From the NCBI RefSeq assembly GCF_017104715.1, contig NZ_JAAGPI010000001.1, positions 558,001-622,000 of the forward strand: a stretch of 64,000 nt of DNA, written 5' to 3'. Source of the stretch: Burkholderia sp. Ac-20365 (GTDB lineage Bacteria; Pseudomonadota; Gammaproteobacteria; Burkholderiales; Burkholderiaceae). The position numbers and the translations under genes are program-made. The notes below the pieces were generated by a model that was not told the DNA's origin, did no database searches, and saw only the letters and a list, made by a program, of their open reading frames with translations. This document shows positions 18,411 to 27,240 of the stretch, piece by piece; the stretch's first letter is position 1, and each line of letters begins with the position of its first letter.

Positions 18411-19346
18411 ATGAGTACCGTCAAGATGTATCGATTGTTGCGCGCGGCTGTCGTTGCGGTTGCCGCGCTCGGCGTGACGCTGGCCGGTTCGCCTGCCTTC
18501 GCGGAAGCGGACCATCAGAGCGCCGGCAAGGGCACGCCCGTCGTGTCCGTCGGCCCGCAGTACGACACCACGCACGTGTATGTGGCGAGCCAGGACATCG
18601 ACGCATTCGTCGACAGCTTCGTCGCGACGTTTGGCGGCAAGGCGTCGCCGCGCGCCGTGTTCACCGTTACGCCGACGCCGAGCAAGACGGCTTCGCAATA
18701 CGTGCAGACGCCTGTGGGCATGCTGTCGGTGTTCGCGTTCCAGACGCCGATTCCGTATCCGTTCGGCAACGAGCGCACCGGCTATCTCGTCACCGACATC
18801 GACAAGGCCGTGCGCGCCGCGCGCGCAGCGGGCGCGGACGTGATCGTCGATACCTTCGACGACCCGATCGGCAAGGACGCAGTCATCCAGTGGCCGGGCG
18901 GTCTCTACATGCAGTTGTACTGGCACACGAAGGCGCCGTCGTACGGTCCGCTCGAAACGGTGCCGGACAACCGCGCGTACGTGTCGCCGCAGGCAGCCGA
19001 TAACTTCATCAAGCGTTTCGTGCGCTTCTCGCATGGCAAGGTCGTCTCCGATAACCGTCGCGCGGACGGCGCGGAAATTGGCCGGCCCGGCGATACGATC
19101 CGGCGCGTTCGCATCCAGTCGGGCTTCGGCAACATGCTGGTATTCGTGACGGACGGCAAGCTGCCGTATCCGTTTGGTCGGGAGACGACGGGTTATCAGG
19201 TCGCCGATCTCGACGCAACGCTGACGAAGGCTCAGAGCGTCAACGTGAAGGTGCTGGTGCCCGCGGCCAGCACGGTGGAAGGACGCTCGGCGATGGTCGA
19301 ATTCCCCGGCGGCTACGTCGCCGAGATTCACGAAGCGAAGAAGTGA
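18411..19346 (+). CDS. Secreted two-domain VOC (glyoxalase/dioxygenase fold) protein
   Basis: A 311-residue VOC-superfamily protein with a Sec signal peptide (hydrophobic residues 10-27, likely cleavage after SPAFA). Two tandem VOC modules are visible, about residues 50-165 and 185-308, each with paired segments (IPYPFGNERTGYLVTDID and LPYPFGRETTGYQVADLD). VOC proteins bind a metal and include glyoxalases, extradiol dioxygenases and resistance proteins; a periplasmic member is uncommon. The start at 18411 follows a GGAG site. The stop overlaps the GTG start of the porin gene, so the two are coupled. Confidence 0.85.
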   Translation: MSTVKMYRLLRAAVVAVAALGVTLAGSPAFAEADHQSAGKGTPVVSVGPQYDTTHVYVASQDIDAFVDSFVATFGGKASPRAVFTVTPTPSKTASQYVQTPVGMLSVFAFQTPIPYPFGNERTGYLVTDIDKAVRAARAAGADVIVDTFDDPIGKDAVIQWPGGLYMQLYWHTKAPSYGPLETVPDNRAYVSPQAADNFIKRFVRFSHGKVVSDNRRADGAEIGRPGDTIRRVRIQSGFGNMLVFVTDGKLPYPFGRETTGYQVADLDATLTKAQSVNVKVLVPAASTVEGRSAMVEFPGGYVAEIHEAKK

Positions 19347-20815
19347 CGGTGCGCCGTTCGATCAAACGCGCGCGGCGTGCGGCGAGAAGAGCGGCCGCGT
19401 ATGCGGCGCTCGCCGTGTGCGGTCTGGCGGACGGCGCAAACGCGTTCGCCGCTGACGCAGCGGCGAGCACGAGCGCAACCGACAGCTCCGCCTGCACCGC
19501 AACGCGCCCCTCGTCGCTGTCGTTCAACCGCTGGCAGGAAGACTGGTCGGTGCTGGGGCTGCCGTGCGTGCCGCGCAAGCCGCTCGATGCGCTCAAGTAC
19601 ATGCCGCTTCCCGGCGATCCGACGACTTATCTGTCGCTCGGCGCGACGCTGCGCGAGCGCTTCGAACTGAACAACACACCGTTGTTCGGCCTCGGCAGCA
19701 CGAAACCCGACAGCTACGTCATCCAGCGCGCGCAGGTGCATGCCGATGCGCGTATCGGCGAGCATGTGCAGGCATTTTTCCAACTGGAAGATGCGCGGCC
19801 TTTCGGCAAGGATTCCGTGTCGCCAGTCGACAAGAATCCGCTCGATATCGAGCAGGCTTTCGTTGCGTTCGTTTATGGCGTGGGCGGCGGCACGCTGAAG
19901 ACACGCATCGGCCGCCAGGAGATGGCGTTCGACTTGCAGCGCTTCGTGTCGGTGCGCGACGGGCCGAACGTGCGTCAGGCGTTCGACGCGCTATGGGCCG
20001 ATTATGAAATCGACAAGTGGCGCTTCATCGGTTACATGACGCAGCCGGTGCAGTACCGCGACGTTACCGCTTTCGACGATGTGTCGAATCGCCATCTCAC
20101 GTTCAGCGGTGTGCGCGTCGAGCGTGTGAACACAGGGCCGGGCGATCTGTCCGCGTACTGGTCGCGCTACAACCGCGACAACGCGCGCTTTCTCGATGCG
20201 ACGGGCACCGAGCACCGCGATGTGTTCGATGTGCGCTATGCCGGCAAGGTCGCGCCATTCGACTGGGACGCGGAAACGATGCTGCAGACGGGGCACGTCG
20301 GCAACGATACGATCGGCGCGTGGGCGTTTGGCGTGCTGACGGGCTATACGTTTGCGTCGATGACAGGCACGCCGCGGCTCGGCTTGCAGGTGGACGGCGC
20401 GTCGGGTGACAAACATCCGGGCGATGGGCGCGTCGGAACCTTCAATCCGCTGTTTCCGAACGGCTATTACTTCACGCTGGCAGGCTACACGGGCTACAGC
20501 AACCTGATCCACGTGAAGCCGTCGATCTCGTTCAAGGTCACGCCGAAGGTCACGCTGATGACGGCGTTAGGCTTCCAGTGGCGCGCGACAACGGCCGACG
20601 CGATATACGGACAAGGCTCGGCTGTCGTGCCGGGCACGGCGGGCAAGGGCACGCGCTGGACGGGCATGTATGCGCAGGTGCGCGCCGACTGGCTCGTCAG
20701 TTCGAATGTTGCGCTTGCGCTCGAAGCGGTGCATTTCCAGGTCGGCGATTCGATCCGCGCATTGGGCGCACGCAATGCAGATTACGTCGGCGTAGAGGCG
20801 AAGTTCGGCTGGTGA
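19343..20815 (+). CDS. Outer-membrane porin of the alginate-export family
   Basis: A 490-residue beta-barrel protein with the alginate-export (AlgE-like) signatures: YLSLGATLRERFELNN after the signal peptide, KTRIGRQEMAFDLQRFVSVRDGPN in the first third, alternating beta strands, and a C-terminal aromatic (FGW). The start is GTG at 19343, inside the VOC stop. Many family members outside alginate producers are substrate-specific porins for small organic acids or aromatics, and no alginate genes lie nearby, so a role in uptake of the operon's substrate is inferred. It is the last gene of the operon. Confidence 0.87.
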   Translation: MTVRRSIKRARRAARRAAAYAALAVCGLADGANAFAADAAASTSATDSSACTATRPSSLSFNRWQEDWSVLGLPCVPRKPLDALKYMPLPGDPTTYLSLGATLRERFELNNTPLFGLGSTKPDSYVIQRAQVHADARIGEHVQAFFQLEDARPFGKDSVSPVDKNPLDIEQAFVAFVYGVGGGTLKTRIGRQEMAFDLQRFVSVRDGPNVRQAFDALWADYEIDKWRFIGYMTQPVQYRDVTAFDDVSNRHLTFSGVRVERVNTGPGDLSAYWSRYNRDNARFLDATGTEHRDVFDVRYAGKVAPFDWDAETMLQTGHVGNDTIGAWAFGVLTGYTFASMTGTPRLGLQVDGASGDKHPGDGRVGTFNPLFPNGYYFTLAGYTGYSNLIHVKPSISFKVTPKVTLMTALGFQWRATTADAIYGQGSAVVPGTAGKGTRWTGMYAQVRADWLVSSNVALALEAVHFQVGDSIRALGARNADYVGVEAKFGW

Positions 20816-20835
20816 TGTTTCGCAAAGACGTGCAC

Positions 20836-20865
20836 AAGCCGCGCCTTCCTGCGAAGGCGCGGCTT
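20836..20865. terminator. Hairpin between convergent genes, probable terminator
   Basis: A perfect 13-base stem (AAGCCGCGCCTTC with GAAGGCGCGGCTT) and a 4-base loop lie 21 bases after the porin stop and 24 bases before the convergent secreted-protein gene. There is no T tract on either side, so it may act in both directions with weaker efficiency or only protect mRNA ends. Confidence 0.6.
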
Positions 20866-20889
20866 GCTGACAACGCGTGCTGCTTCTGA

Positions 20890-21576
20890 CTACCAGCCGT
20901 AACCGCGATACCCGTAATACCTCGGCTGATACACCGGCACCTGCGCATACTGCATCGGCATGACCGGCTGGTTCACGTAGACCGGCTGGTGATACACCGG
21001 CACGTACTGCACCGGCGGCGGCTGATACGGCTGGAACACCACCGTCTGCATTTCTTCCGGCGACGGGCCGTCGTAGACGGGCGGCTGCGAATAGACGACC
21101 GGCGCAGGCCGGTAGCGCGGACGCGGCGGCGGCGCGGGTGCGTACTGCACGGGCGCCGCATCGTCATCGTCATAGGCGGCTTGTGCCTGCAACTGACGCT
21201 GCGCGACGCGCGGCTGGTTCACGCGCCGCACCTGTGCGTTGTCGTCGGAAGGCATGTCCGAAGGCAACGGCGGCGGTTGCTGCGCGCTCGCCTTCGACGT
21301 GCGCTTCAACTGATCGCGCAGCGATGCATACGTTTCCGCATCTTCCTTTGCGCGGGCGCTGTAGCCACTGTGATACGCGTCGCTGAGATCTTTCAGGCGC
21401 GCCTTGTTTTCCTCGTCGGCGGTCATCTGCTCTTCGCCCGGATCGAGCGAAGCCTCGTTGACGCCGCCATTGTCATAGGCTGACCGCGGCCCGTCAGCCC
21501 ACGCAGCGGCTGGCAGTAGGGCTGGCCCGAAGGTCACGGTCAACGCCGCAGACCCGAGCAATGTGCTGATTCTCAT
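20890..21576 (-). CDS. Secreted Pro/Tyr/Gln-rich protein of unknown function
   Basis: I do not recognise this 228-residue protein. It has a signal peptide (hydrophobic residues 5-25, AxA site near AAAWA), a charged helical segment (about 45-95, DEENKARLKDLSDAYHSGYS), and a long disordered C-terminus rich in Pro, Tyr, Gln and Val with repeated PVY/VYQP elements, ending YYGYRGYGW. The start at 21576 is chosen over 21600 because GAGGT lies seven bases upstream. It is probably periplasmic or surface exposed. It is transcribed alone, convergent with the eight-gene operon. Confidence 0.75.
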   Translation of the reverse strand: MRISTLLGSAALTVTFGPALLPAAAWADGPRSAYDNGGVNEASLDPGEEQMTADEENKARLKDLSDAYHSGYSARAKEDAETYASLRDQLKRTSKASAQQPPPLPSDMPSDDNAQVRRVNQPRVAQRQLQAQAAYDDDDAAPVQYAPAPPPRPRYRPAPVVYSQPPVYDGPSPEEMQTVVFQPYQPPPVQYVPVYHQPVYVNQPVMPMQYAQVPVYQPRYYGYRGYGW

Positions 21577-21829
21577 GGTTGTTACCTCGCTGGTGGTCAT
21601 TTACGGCAAACACAACCCCGTACGCGTGTCCCGTGCCGACCGCAAGCGAATCAGCCTCCCACCGGAACCTGACGTACCTCCATGCTGCATGCATTTATCG
21701 GCCGCGTTGTACTGCGTCCGCACGATCAACATGATGTGGATTAAGTTGCCAGCAAACGAGCGCGCCGGATGCGATGTAACGCACATTGCGGATCATCCGA
21801 TTCATCAGGATAAACGCGAGGTGCTGCGC

Positions 21830-23152
21830 TCACTCGGTGTCGGCGGTTTCGACGACGGCGGGCGGGGTCGATCGCAAACGTTTGGACTCGCTTACGGGCG
21901 TGCGGAGCGCGTTTCGAAGCGCGTCCCGATCCAGCCCGCCTTCCCACGCCGACACGACGATCGACGCCACGCCATTGCCGACGATATTCGTCAGCGCGCG
22001 GCACTCGGACATGAATCGGTCGATACCGAGAATCAGCACCATCGCCGCGACGGGCACAGTCGGCACGACGGAAAGGCTGGCCGCCAGGGTGATGAAACCC
22101 GCGCCCGTGACGCCTGTCGATCCTTTCGACGTCAGCATCGTCACCAGCAACAGGGTGATTTCCTGCGTGATTGTCAAATGCGTGTTCGTTGCCTGCGCGA
22201 GGAACAGCACGGCGAGCGTCATATAGATATTGGTGCCGTCGAGATTGAACGAATAACCGGTCGGCACGACGAGGCCCACGACGCCGCGCGGACAGCCGAG
22301 CCGTTCGAGCTTTTCCATCAGTTGCGGCAGCGCGGCTTCGGACGTGGACGTGCCGAGCACGATCAGCAGTTCGTCGCGGATATAGAGCAGGAAGCGCCAC
22401 AGGCTGAAGCCGCACAGCCGGGCGATCACGCCGAGCACGATCGCGACGAACAGGATCGCCGTCAGATAGAACGTGCCGATCAGCTTGAGCATCGGCAGCA
22501 GGGAGACGATGCCGTAACGGCCGATCGTGAACGCCATCGCTCCGAATGCACCGATGGGCGCAAGGCTCGTGATCATATGCACGATTCGGAAAAACGCTTT
22601 CGACAGCGTTTCAACCAGATTCGTCACGGGCGCGGCCGTGTCGCCGAGCAGGGCGAGCGCGGAGCCGAACAGCATCGCGATGACGAGCACGGGCAGCATG
22701 TCGCCTTGCGTCAGCGCGCCGACGAAGGTGTCGGGTATTGCGTGCATGATGAACGCGACGATGCCGTCGCCGTGCGCGGCTTGCGCTGCATAACCGGACA
22801 CGGCTTTTGCGTCGAGCGTCGACGGATCGACGTTGAAGCCCGCGCCGGGCTTGAGCACATGTGCGGCCACGAGGCCGATGCCGAGCGCGAGCGTCGATGC
22901 GACTTCGAAATACAGCAGCGCCTTGCCGCCGACGCGCCCGACCTTCTTCATGTCCTGCATCCCGGCAATGCCTGTCACGACCGTGCAGAAAATCACCGGG
23001 CCGATGATCATGCGCACCAGCTTGATGAACATGTCGCCGAGCGGTTTGAGCGTGACGGCTTCCTGCGGCGCGAAATGTCCAAGCAGCACGCCCGCGACGA
23101 TGGCGAACAGCACTTGCATATAGAGAATCTTGTAGAACGGTTTGCGCTTCAT
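21830..23152 (-). CDS. dctA: C4-dicarboxylate:cation symporter DctA
   Basis: A 440-residue DAACS-family symporter that takes up succinate, fumarate, malate or related acids. The family signatures are all present: [18 protein letters not shown] (HP1 serine-rich loop region), [12 protein letters not shown], and [20 protein letters not shown], with eight hydrophobic helices and a charged C-terminal tail. An AGGAG ribosome site precedes the ATG. It lies 96 bases after leuD on the same strand, so it probably imports the acid that the LeuCD-like hydratase acts on. Confidence 0.93.
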   Translation of the reverse strand: MKRKPFYKILYMQVLFAIVAGVLLGHFAPQEAVTLKPLGDMFIKLVRMIIGPVIFCTVVTGIAGMQDMKKVGRVGGKALLYFEVASTLALGIGLVAAHVLKPGAGFNVDPSTLDAKAVSGYAAQAAHGDGIVAFIMHAIPDTFVGALTQGDMLPVLVIAMLFGSALALLGDTAAPVTNLVETLSKAFFRIVHMITSLAPIGAFGAMAFTIGRYGIVSLLPMLKLIGTFYLTAILFVAIVLGVIARLCGFSLWRFLLYIRDELLIVLGTSTSEAALPQLMEKLERLGCPRGVVGLVVPTGYSFNLDGTNIYMTLAVLFLAQATNTHLTITQEITLLLVTMLTSKGSTGVTGAGFITLAASLSVVPTVPVAAMVLILGIDRFMSECRALTNIVGNGVASIVVSAWEGGLDRDALRNALRTPVSESKRLRSTPPAVVETADTE

Positions 23153-23248
23153 GTCTCCTCCGTTTTTCGGGGCAAAGCGGGGCCGTTCCCTTCTGCAGTC
23201 GGAAGGGAATCGGCGCTTCTGAAGGGAAAAAGAGTGGCCGGGTAGCCC

Positions 23249-23863
23249 TTACAGCACGCTGGCCCAGGCGTGCTGCGCGAAGTGAGTGCGCTCGAAGCCT
23301 TCGATTTCGGGCAGCGACGACAGCGTCAGGTCGATCGTGTCCATGCCTTCGATCACCATCCGTTTATGGCGTGCACCAAGCGGGTACGTGTAGGTCTTGC
23401 CATCGGCGCTGTGCACGGTCTGTCGTTCGAGATCGATGCGCAGCGTCGCTTCAGGCGCTTGCGTCGATGCATGGACGAGCGCATCGATGGCATCGCGTTC
23501 GAGTTGCACCAGCAGCAGCCGGTTATTCATCGCGTTCGAATAGAAAATCTCCGCGAAACTCGGCGCGATCACGGCCTGAAAACCGTATTGCTGCAAGCCC
23601 CACACCGCGTGTTCGCGGCTCGATCCGCAGCCGAAATTGGATCCGCCGATCAGAATGCGCGCGCCCTTGTACGCAGTTTGATTCAGCACGCTATCCGCGC
23701 GTGGCGTGCCTTGCGCGTCGAATCGCAGGTCGTAGAGCAGGCCGTCGGCAAGACCGGCCTTGTCGATGATGCGCAGGAACTGCTTCGGCATGATCTGGTC
23801 GGTGTCGAGGTTGTCGATGGGCAACGGCGCAGCCGTACCTTCGATGATCGTCAAACGGTTCAT
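23249..23863 (-). CDS. leuD: 3-isopropylmalate dehydratase small subunit (LeuD paralogue)
   Basis: A 204-residue small subunit of an aconitase-family isomerase/hydratase. The swivel domain motifs TDQIMPKQFL and GGSNFGCGSSREHAVW are intact. Its start overlaps the leuC stop by four bases (ATGA), so the two subunits are made together. No leuA or leuB is nearby, which is unusual for the leucine pathway. Paralogues of LeuCD also serve as citramalate, homoaconitate or dimethylmaleate hydratases, so the real substrate is open. Confidence 0.9.
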   Translation of the reverse strand: MNRLTIIEGTAAPLPIDNLDTDQIMPKQFLRIIDKAGLADGLLYDLRFDAQGTPRADSVLNQTAYKGARILIGGSNFGCGSSREHAVWGLQQYGFQAVIAPSFAEIFYSNAMNNRLLLVQLERDAIDALVHASTQAPEATLRIDLERQTVHSADGKTYTYPLGARHKRMVIEGMDTIDLTLSSLPEIEGFERTHFAQHAWASVL

Positions 23864-25266
23864 TGCGCGCGTGCCTCCAGAGTGCGGACATCGGTGATGC
23901 AGCCTGTCAGCGCAGCTGCTGCTGCCATCGCGGGACTCATCAGGTGCGTGCGGCCGCCGCGTCCCTGACGTCCTTCGAAATTGCGGTTGGTGGTCGACGC
24001 GCAGCGTTCTCCGTCGTCGAGCATGTCGTCGTTCATCGCGAGGCACATCGAGCAGCCCGGTTCGCGCCATTCGAAGCCCGCATCGATCAGCGTCTGCGCG
24101 ATACCTTCCTGTTCGGCCGCGCGGCGCACGCGGCCCGAACCGGGCACGACCATCGCGCGCACGCCGTCGGCAACGTGCTTGCCGCGCACGATCTGCGCGA
24201 CGGCGCGCAGGTCTTCGATGCGCCCGTTGGTGCACGAGCCGATGAAGACGCGCTGGATCGGCGTACCGGCGAGCGGCTGATGCGCTTCGAGATGCATGTA
24301 ATCCAGCGCGCGGCGCAGCGACGCGGCGGCTTCCGGCGACGCTTGTTCAGCTTCATCCGGAATGCGCTGATCAATCGCAATCGCCTGATCGGGGCTCGTG
24401 CCCCACGTGACGAACGGCGCGATATCGCGTGCGTCGAAACGGTGCTCGGCGTCGAACTGTGCGCCTTCGTCGGAACGCAGGCTGCGCCATTCGTCGAATG
24501 CGCTTTCGTCGAGCGCTTTGGCGTGTGCGCGAATGTAGTCGAATGTGGTTGCGTCGGGCGCGATCAGCGCGGCGCGCGCGCCGGCTTCGACGGTCATGTT
24601 GCACAAGGTCATGCGGGCTTCCGCCGACAGCGACGCGATGGTCGATCCCGCGAATTCAACGGCGTAACCGCGTGCTCCTTGGGCGCCGATCTTGCTGACC
24701 AGCCAGATCACCACATCCTTCGACGTCGTGCCATAAGGCAGCGCGCCGTCGATCGTGATGCGCATCGTCTGCGCGAGCCGGTAGACGAGTGTTTGCGTCG
24801 CGAGCACGTGTTCGACTTCCGATGTACCGATGCCAAATCCGAGCGCGCCCAGCGCGCCGTACGTTGTCGTGTGACTATCGCCGCACAGTACGACCATGCC
24901 GGGACGCACGAGGCCCATTTCGGGCGCGACGATGTGCTCGATGCCTTGCATCGGATCGTTTGCGGCGAGCAGCCGGATGCCGGCGCGCTCGCAATTACGC
25001 GCGAGATTTTGCGCGAGCATCAGCGATGCGGCATCGCGGATCACGCGCGGCGTTTCAGCATGCGTCGGAATGATATGGCTGACGACGGCCAGTTGCTGCT
25101 GCGGACGGCGCACCTTGCGGCCGCGTGCTTCGAGCGCGCTGAAGGCTTGCGGGCTGGTGTATTCGTTCATCAGATGCAGATCGACGTACAGCAGCACGTT
25201 CTGGTCGTCGATGCGCGACACGAGATGCGAATCGACGAGCTTCTGGTAGAGGGTTCGTTTCGACAT
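23860..25266 (-). CDS. leuC: 3-isopropylmalate dehydratase large subunit (LeuC paralogue)
   Basis: A 468-residue large subunit carrying the [4Fe-4S] cluster ligands (Cys in FIGSCTNGRIEDLR and both Cys of GCSMCLAMN) and the substrate loop CGDSHTTTYGALGALGFGIGTSEVEHV. Length and motifs match LeuC rather than aconitase. It follows the dehalogenase-like gene by 27 bases and overlaps leuD, giving the order hydrolase-leuC-leuD-dctA on the minus strand. That context, with a LysR and a dicarboxylate transporter, points to catabolism and not leucine synthesis. Confidence 0.92.
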   Translation of the reverse strand: MSKRTLYQKLVDSHLVSRIDDQNVLLYVDLHLMNEYTSPQAFSALEARGRKVRRPQQQLAVVSHIIPTHAETPRVIRDAASLMLAQNLARNCERAGIRLLAANDPMQGIEHIVAPEMGLVRPGMVVLCGDSHTTTYGALGALGFGIGTSEVEHVLATQTLVYRLAQTMRITIDGALPYGTTSKDVVIWLVSKIGAQGARGYAVEFAGSTIASLSAEARMTLCNMTVEAGARAALIAPDATTFDYIRAHAKALDESAFDEWRSLRSDEGAQFDAEHRFDARDIAPFVTWGTSPDQAIAIDQRIPDEAEQASPEAAASLRRALDYMHLEAHQPLAGTPIQRVFIGSCTNGRIEDLRAVAQIVRGKHVADGVRAMVVPGSGRVRRAAEQEGIAQTLIDAGFEWREPGCSMCLAMNDDMLDDGERCASTTNRNFEGRQGRGGRTHLMSPAMAAAAALTGCITDVRTLEARAQ

Positions 25267-25293
25267 GGCAATAGAGGACAGGCAGCGTTGATG

Positions 25294-26172
25294 TCAGGCG
25301 CCAATAAATGGCAGCACGCGTTCCAGCAGCAGTTGCGGCGCTTCTTCGGGGATGTAATGACCGCACGGCAGCGCTTCGCCTTGAACTTGCGGCGCGTACG
25401 GGTGCCATTCGGCGAGCGGATCGAAGCATTGTTCGATCACGCCGTGCGCGCCCCACAGCGCGAGGAAATCGCACTGGATCTGCTGGTGTGCGGCGAGCGT
25501 TGCGCGGTCGTGCTCGAGATCGATCGTGACGCTCGCGCGGTAGTCCTCGCAGATGCCGTGCGCGGTCGCGGGATCCGACAGGCAGCGCAGATACTCTGCG
25601 TAGGCTTCTGCGGTGAACGGCGCGAGGCCTGCGCTGCGCGCGCCGATGGTCTGCTTCAGATAGAGGTCCGGGTCGGCGCGGATCAGCGTTTCCGGGAACG
25701 GCGTGGGGCGCACGAGCATGAACCAGTGCCAGTAGGCGCGGGCGAAATCGAACGAGGTCTTTTCGTACATCGCCAGTGTGGGTGCGACGTCGAGCGTGAC
25801 GAGGCGTTCGACGGCGTCGGGGTGATCGAGCGCCATGCGCGCGGCGACGCGTCCGCCACGGTCATGGCCGATCACCGCAAACGAATCGAAGCCGTGCGCG
25901 CGCATCAGTTCGACCTGATCGAGTGCCATGCGGCGCTTCGCGTAGTTCGCGTGGTCGGCGGTGCCTTGTGGCTTGCCGCTGTCGCCGTAGCCGCGCAGGT
26001 CGGCGGCGATGACGGTGAAGCGCTCGGCGAGCGCCGGTACAACCTTGTGCCAGATCACATGCGTTTGAGGATGGCCGTGCAACAGCAGCAGGGCGGGGCC
26101 GCGTCCGCCCTTGATCGCGTGAATCTTGATGCCGTCGGTGTGTATCGACGCATCCGTGAATCCTTCGAACAT
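25294..26172 (-). CDS. Fluoroacetate dehalogenase-like alpha/beta hydrolase
   Basis: A 292-residue alpha/beta hydrolase. It has the complete residue set described for fluoroacetate dehalogenases: nucleophile Asp104 in IGHDRGGR with Arg105 and Arg108 (carboxylate binding), acid Asp128, halide-pocket His149-Trp150 in YWHWF, Tyr211, and catalytic His272 in CGHYIPEE. The positions match the Burkholderia FA1 enzyme nearly one for one. Such enzymes replace fluorine of fluoroacetate by hydroxyl, giving glycolate; activity on chloroacetate or as an epoxide hydrolase is possible. An AGGAG site precedes the ATG at 26172. It is first in the operon with leuCD and dctA, divergent from a LysR gene. Confidence 0.85.
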   Translation of the reverse strand: MFEGFTDASIHTDGIKIHAIKGGRGPALLLLHGHPQTHVIWHKVVPALAERFTVIAADLRGYGDSGKPQGTADHANYAKRRMALDQVELMRAHGFDSFAVIGHDRGGRVAARMALDHPDAVERLVTLDVAPTLAMYEKTSFDFARAYWHWFMLVRPTPFPETLIRADPDLYLKQTIGARSAGLAPFTAEAYAEYLRCLSDPATAHGICEDYRASVTIDLEHDRATLAAHQQIQCDFLALWGAHGVIEQCFDPLAEWHPYAPQVQGEALPCGHYIPEEAPQLLLERVLPFIGA

Positions 26173-26290
26173 CGTTGTCTCCTGAAGTTGAATCGAGTCT
26201 AATTGATGAATTGGGCGATTGGGTTTCCGGGAAAGCATTCCGGTCGTAACTTTTCGGAACGAATCGCTGTGAGCTTTGGAGATAGGGCAA

Positions 26291-27193
26291 ATGGACGGCT
26301 TCTCGGATCTGAATCTTTTCGCGCTGGTCGCGCGGCATCGCAATCTGGCTGCGGCGGCGCGGGAAATCGGGGTGACGCCACCGGCGGTCAGCAAGCGGCT
26401 GGCTCAGCTTGAAAAACGGTTGGGCGTGCGGCTGATGAACCGTACGACGCGGCGATTGAGTCTGACGCCCGAGGGCGAGCTATACCTGGCGAACGGGTCG
26501 CGAATACTCGATGAGTTGCAGGAACTCGAGCAGCTTGTTACGCGCAGTCGTGCCGAGCCGACCGGGCTTTTGCGGGTGAATGCGTCGTTTGGGTTTGGTC
26601 GTGCGCGGATTGCGCCGGCTATTTCGGATTTCGTCGCGCGGTTTCCTGCGATGAAGATCCAGTTGCATTTGACTGATCGGCCTTTGAGTTTGCAGGAAGA
26701 GGGTTTTGATCTTGGGATCCGTTTTGGTGAAGTGCCTGATGCGCGGGTGAATGCGCGCTTGCTGATGAAGAACCGCCGGATTGTGTGTGCGTCGCCGCGT
26801 TATTTGAAGGTTCATGGCGAGCCTTCGGTGCCGCATGATCTGACGCGGCATGCTTGCATTGTGTTGCGGGAGAACGAATCGGCATATGGGACGTGGCATT
26901 TTTCTCGCGGCAAGCGTGTGGAGACTGTGAAGGTCGATGGGCCGCTAGCGAGTAATGATGGCAGTGCAGTGCTGCACTGGGCGCTTGAAGGGCGCGGTGT
27001 TGTGGTGAGGTCGGAATGGGAGATCGGTGCGTTTCTTGCGCGTGGTGAACTCGTGCCACTGCTGACCGAATGGACGTTGCCCGATGCGGATATTCACGCG
27101 ATTTATCTTGAGCGGAATCAGCTTTCCGTTAAGTTGAGGACGTTTGTTGATTTTTTAGGGGAGTATTTGAGGCTGCCAAGGGTGGCAGCGTGA
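26291..27193 (+). CDS. LysR-family regulator of the dehalogenase-leuCD-dctA operon
   Basis: A 300-residue LysR regulator with an N-terminal winged helix (LNLFALVARHRNLAAAAREIG, then VSKRLAQLEKRLGVRL) and a co-inducer domain. The ATG at 26291 has GGAG nine bases upstream; a TTG at 26276 would add five residues. It is divergent from the hydrolase operon across 118 bases, the usual arrangement for LysR control. The last two thirds of the gene use more AT-rich codons (many TTT, TTG, GTT) than its neighbours, and the stop runs directly into the GGTTTT repeat. Confidence 0.9.
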   Translation: MDGFSDLNLFALVARHRNLAAAAREIGVTPPAVSKRLAQLEKRLGVRLMNRTTRRLSLTPEGELYLANGSRILDELQELEQLVTRSRAEPTGLLRVNASFGFGRARIAPAISDFVARFPAMKIQLHLTDRPLSLQEEGFDLGIRFGEVPDARVNARLLMKNRRIVCASPRYLKVHGEPSVPHDLTRHACIVLRENESAYGTWHFSRGKRVETVKVDGPLASNDGSAVLHWALEGRGVVVRSEWEIGAFLARGELVPLLTEWTLPDADIHAIYLERNQLSVKLRTFVDFLGEYLRLPRVAA

Positions 27194-27198
27194 GGTTT

Positions 27199-27228
27199 GG
27201 TTTTGGTTTTGGTTTTGGTTTTGGTTTT
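27199..27228 (+). repeat. GGTTTT hexamer tandem repeat
   Basis: Five perfect GGTTTT units, preceded by a partial unit and followed by GCTTTTGCTTTC, start six bases after the LysR stop. A matching A/C-rich tract lies on the far side of the long inverted repeat (27894-27990). A 6-base microsatellite of this kind may vary in copy number by slippage. Confidence 0.85.
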
Positions 27229-27240
27229 GCTTTTGCTTTC

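Noticed and set aside
21563..23245. A 560-codon plus-strand frame opposite dctA
   Set aside because: It is antisense to a full-length DctA with all family motifs; its product is Arg/His/Asp-rich and has no fold.
23249..25266. Standard leucine-biosynthesis operon
   Set aside because: leuCD are present, but there is no leuA or leuB; the neighbours are a dehalogenase, dctA and a LysR.
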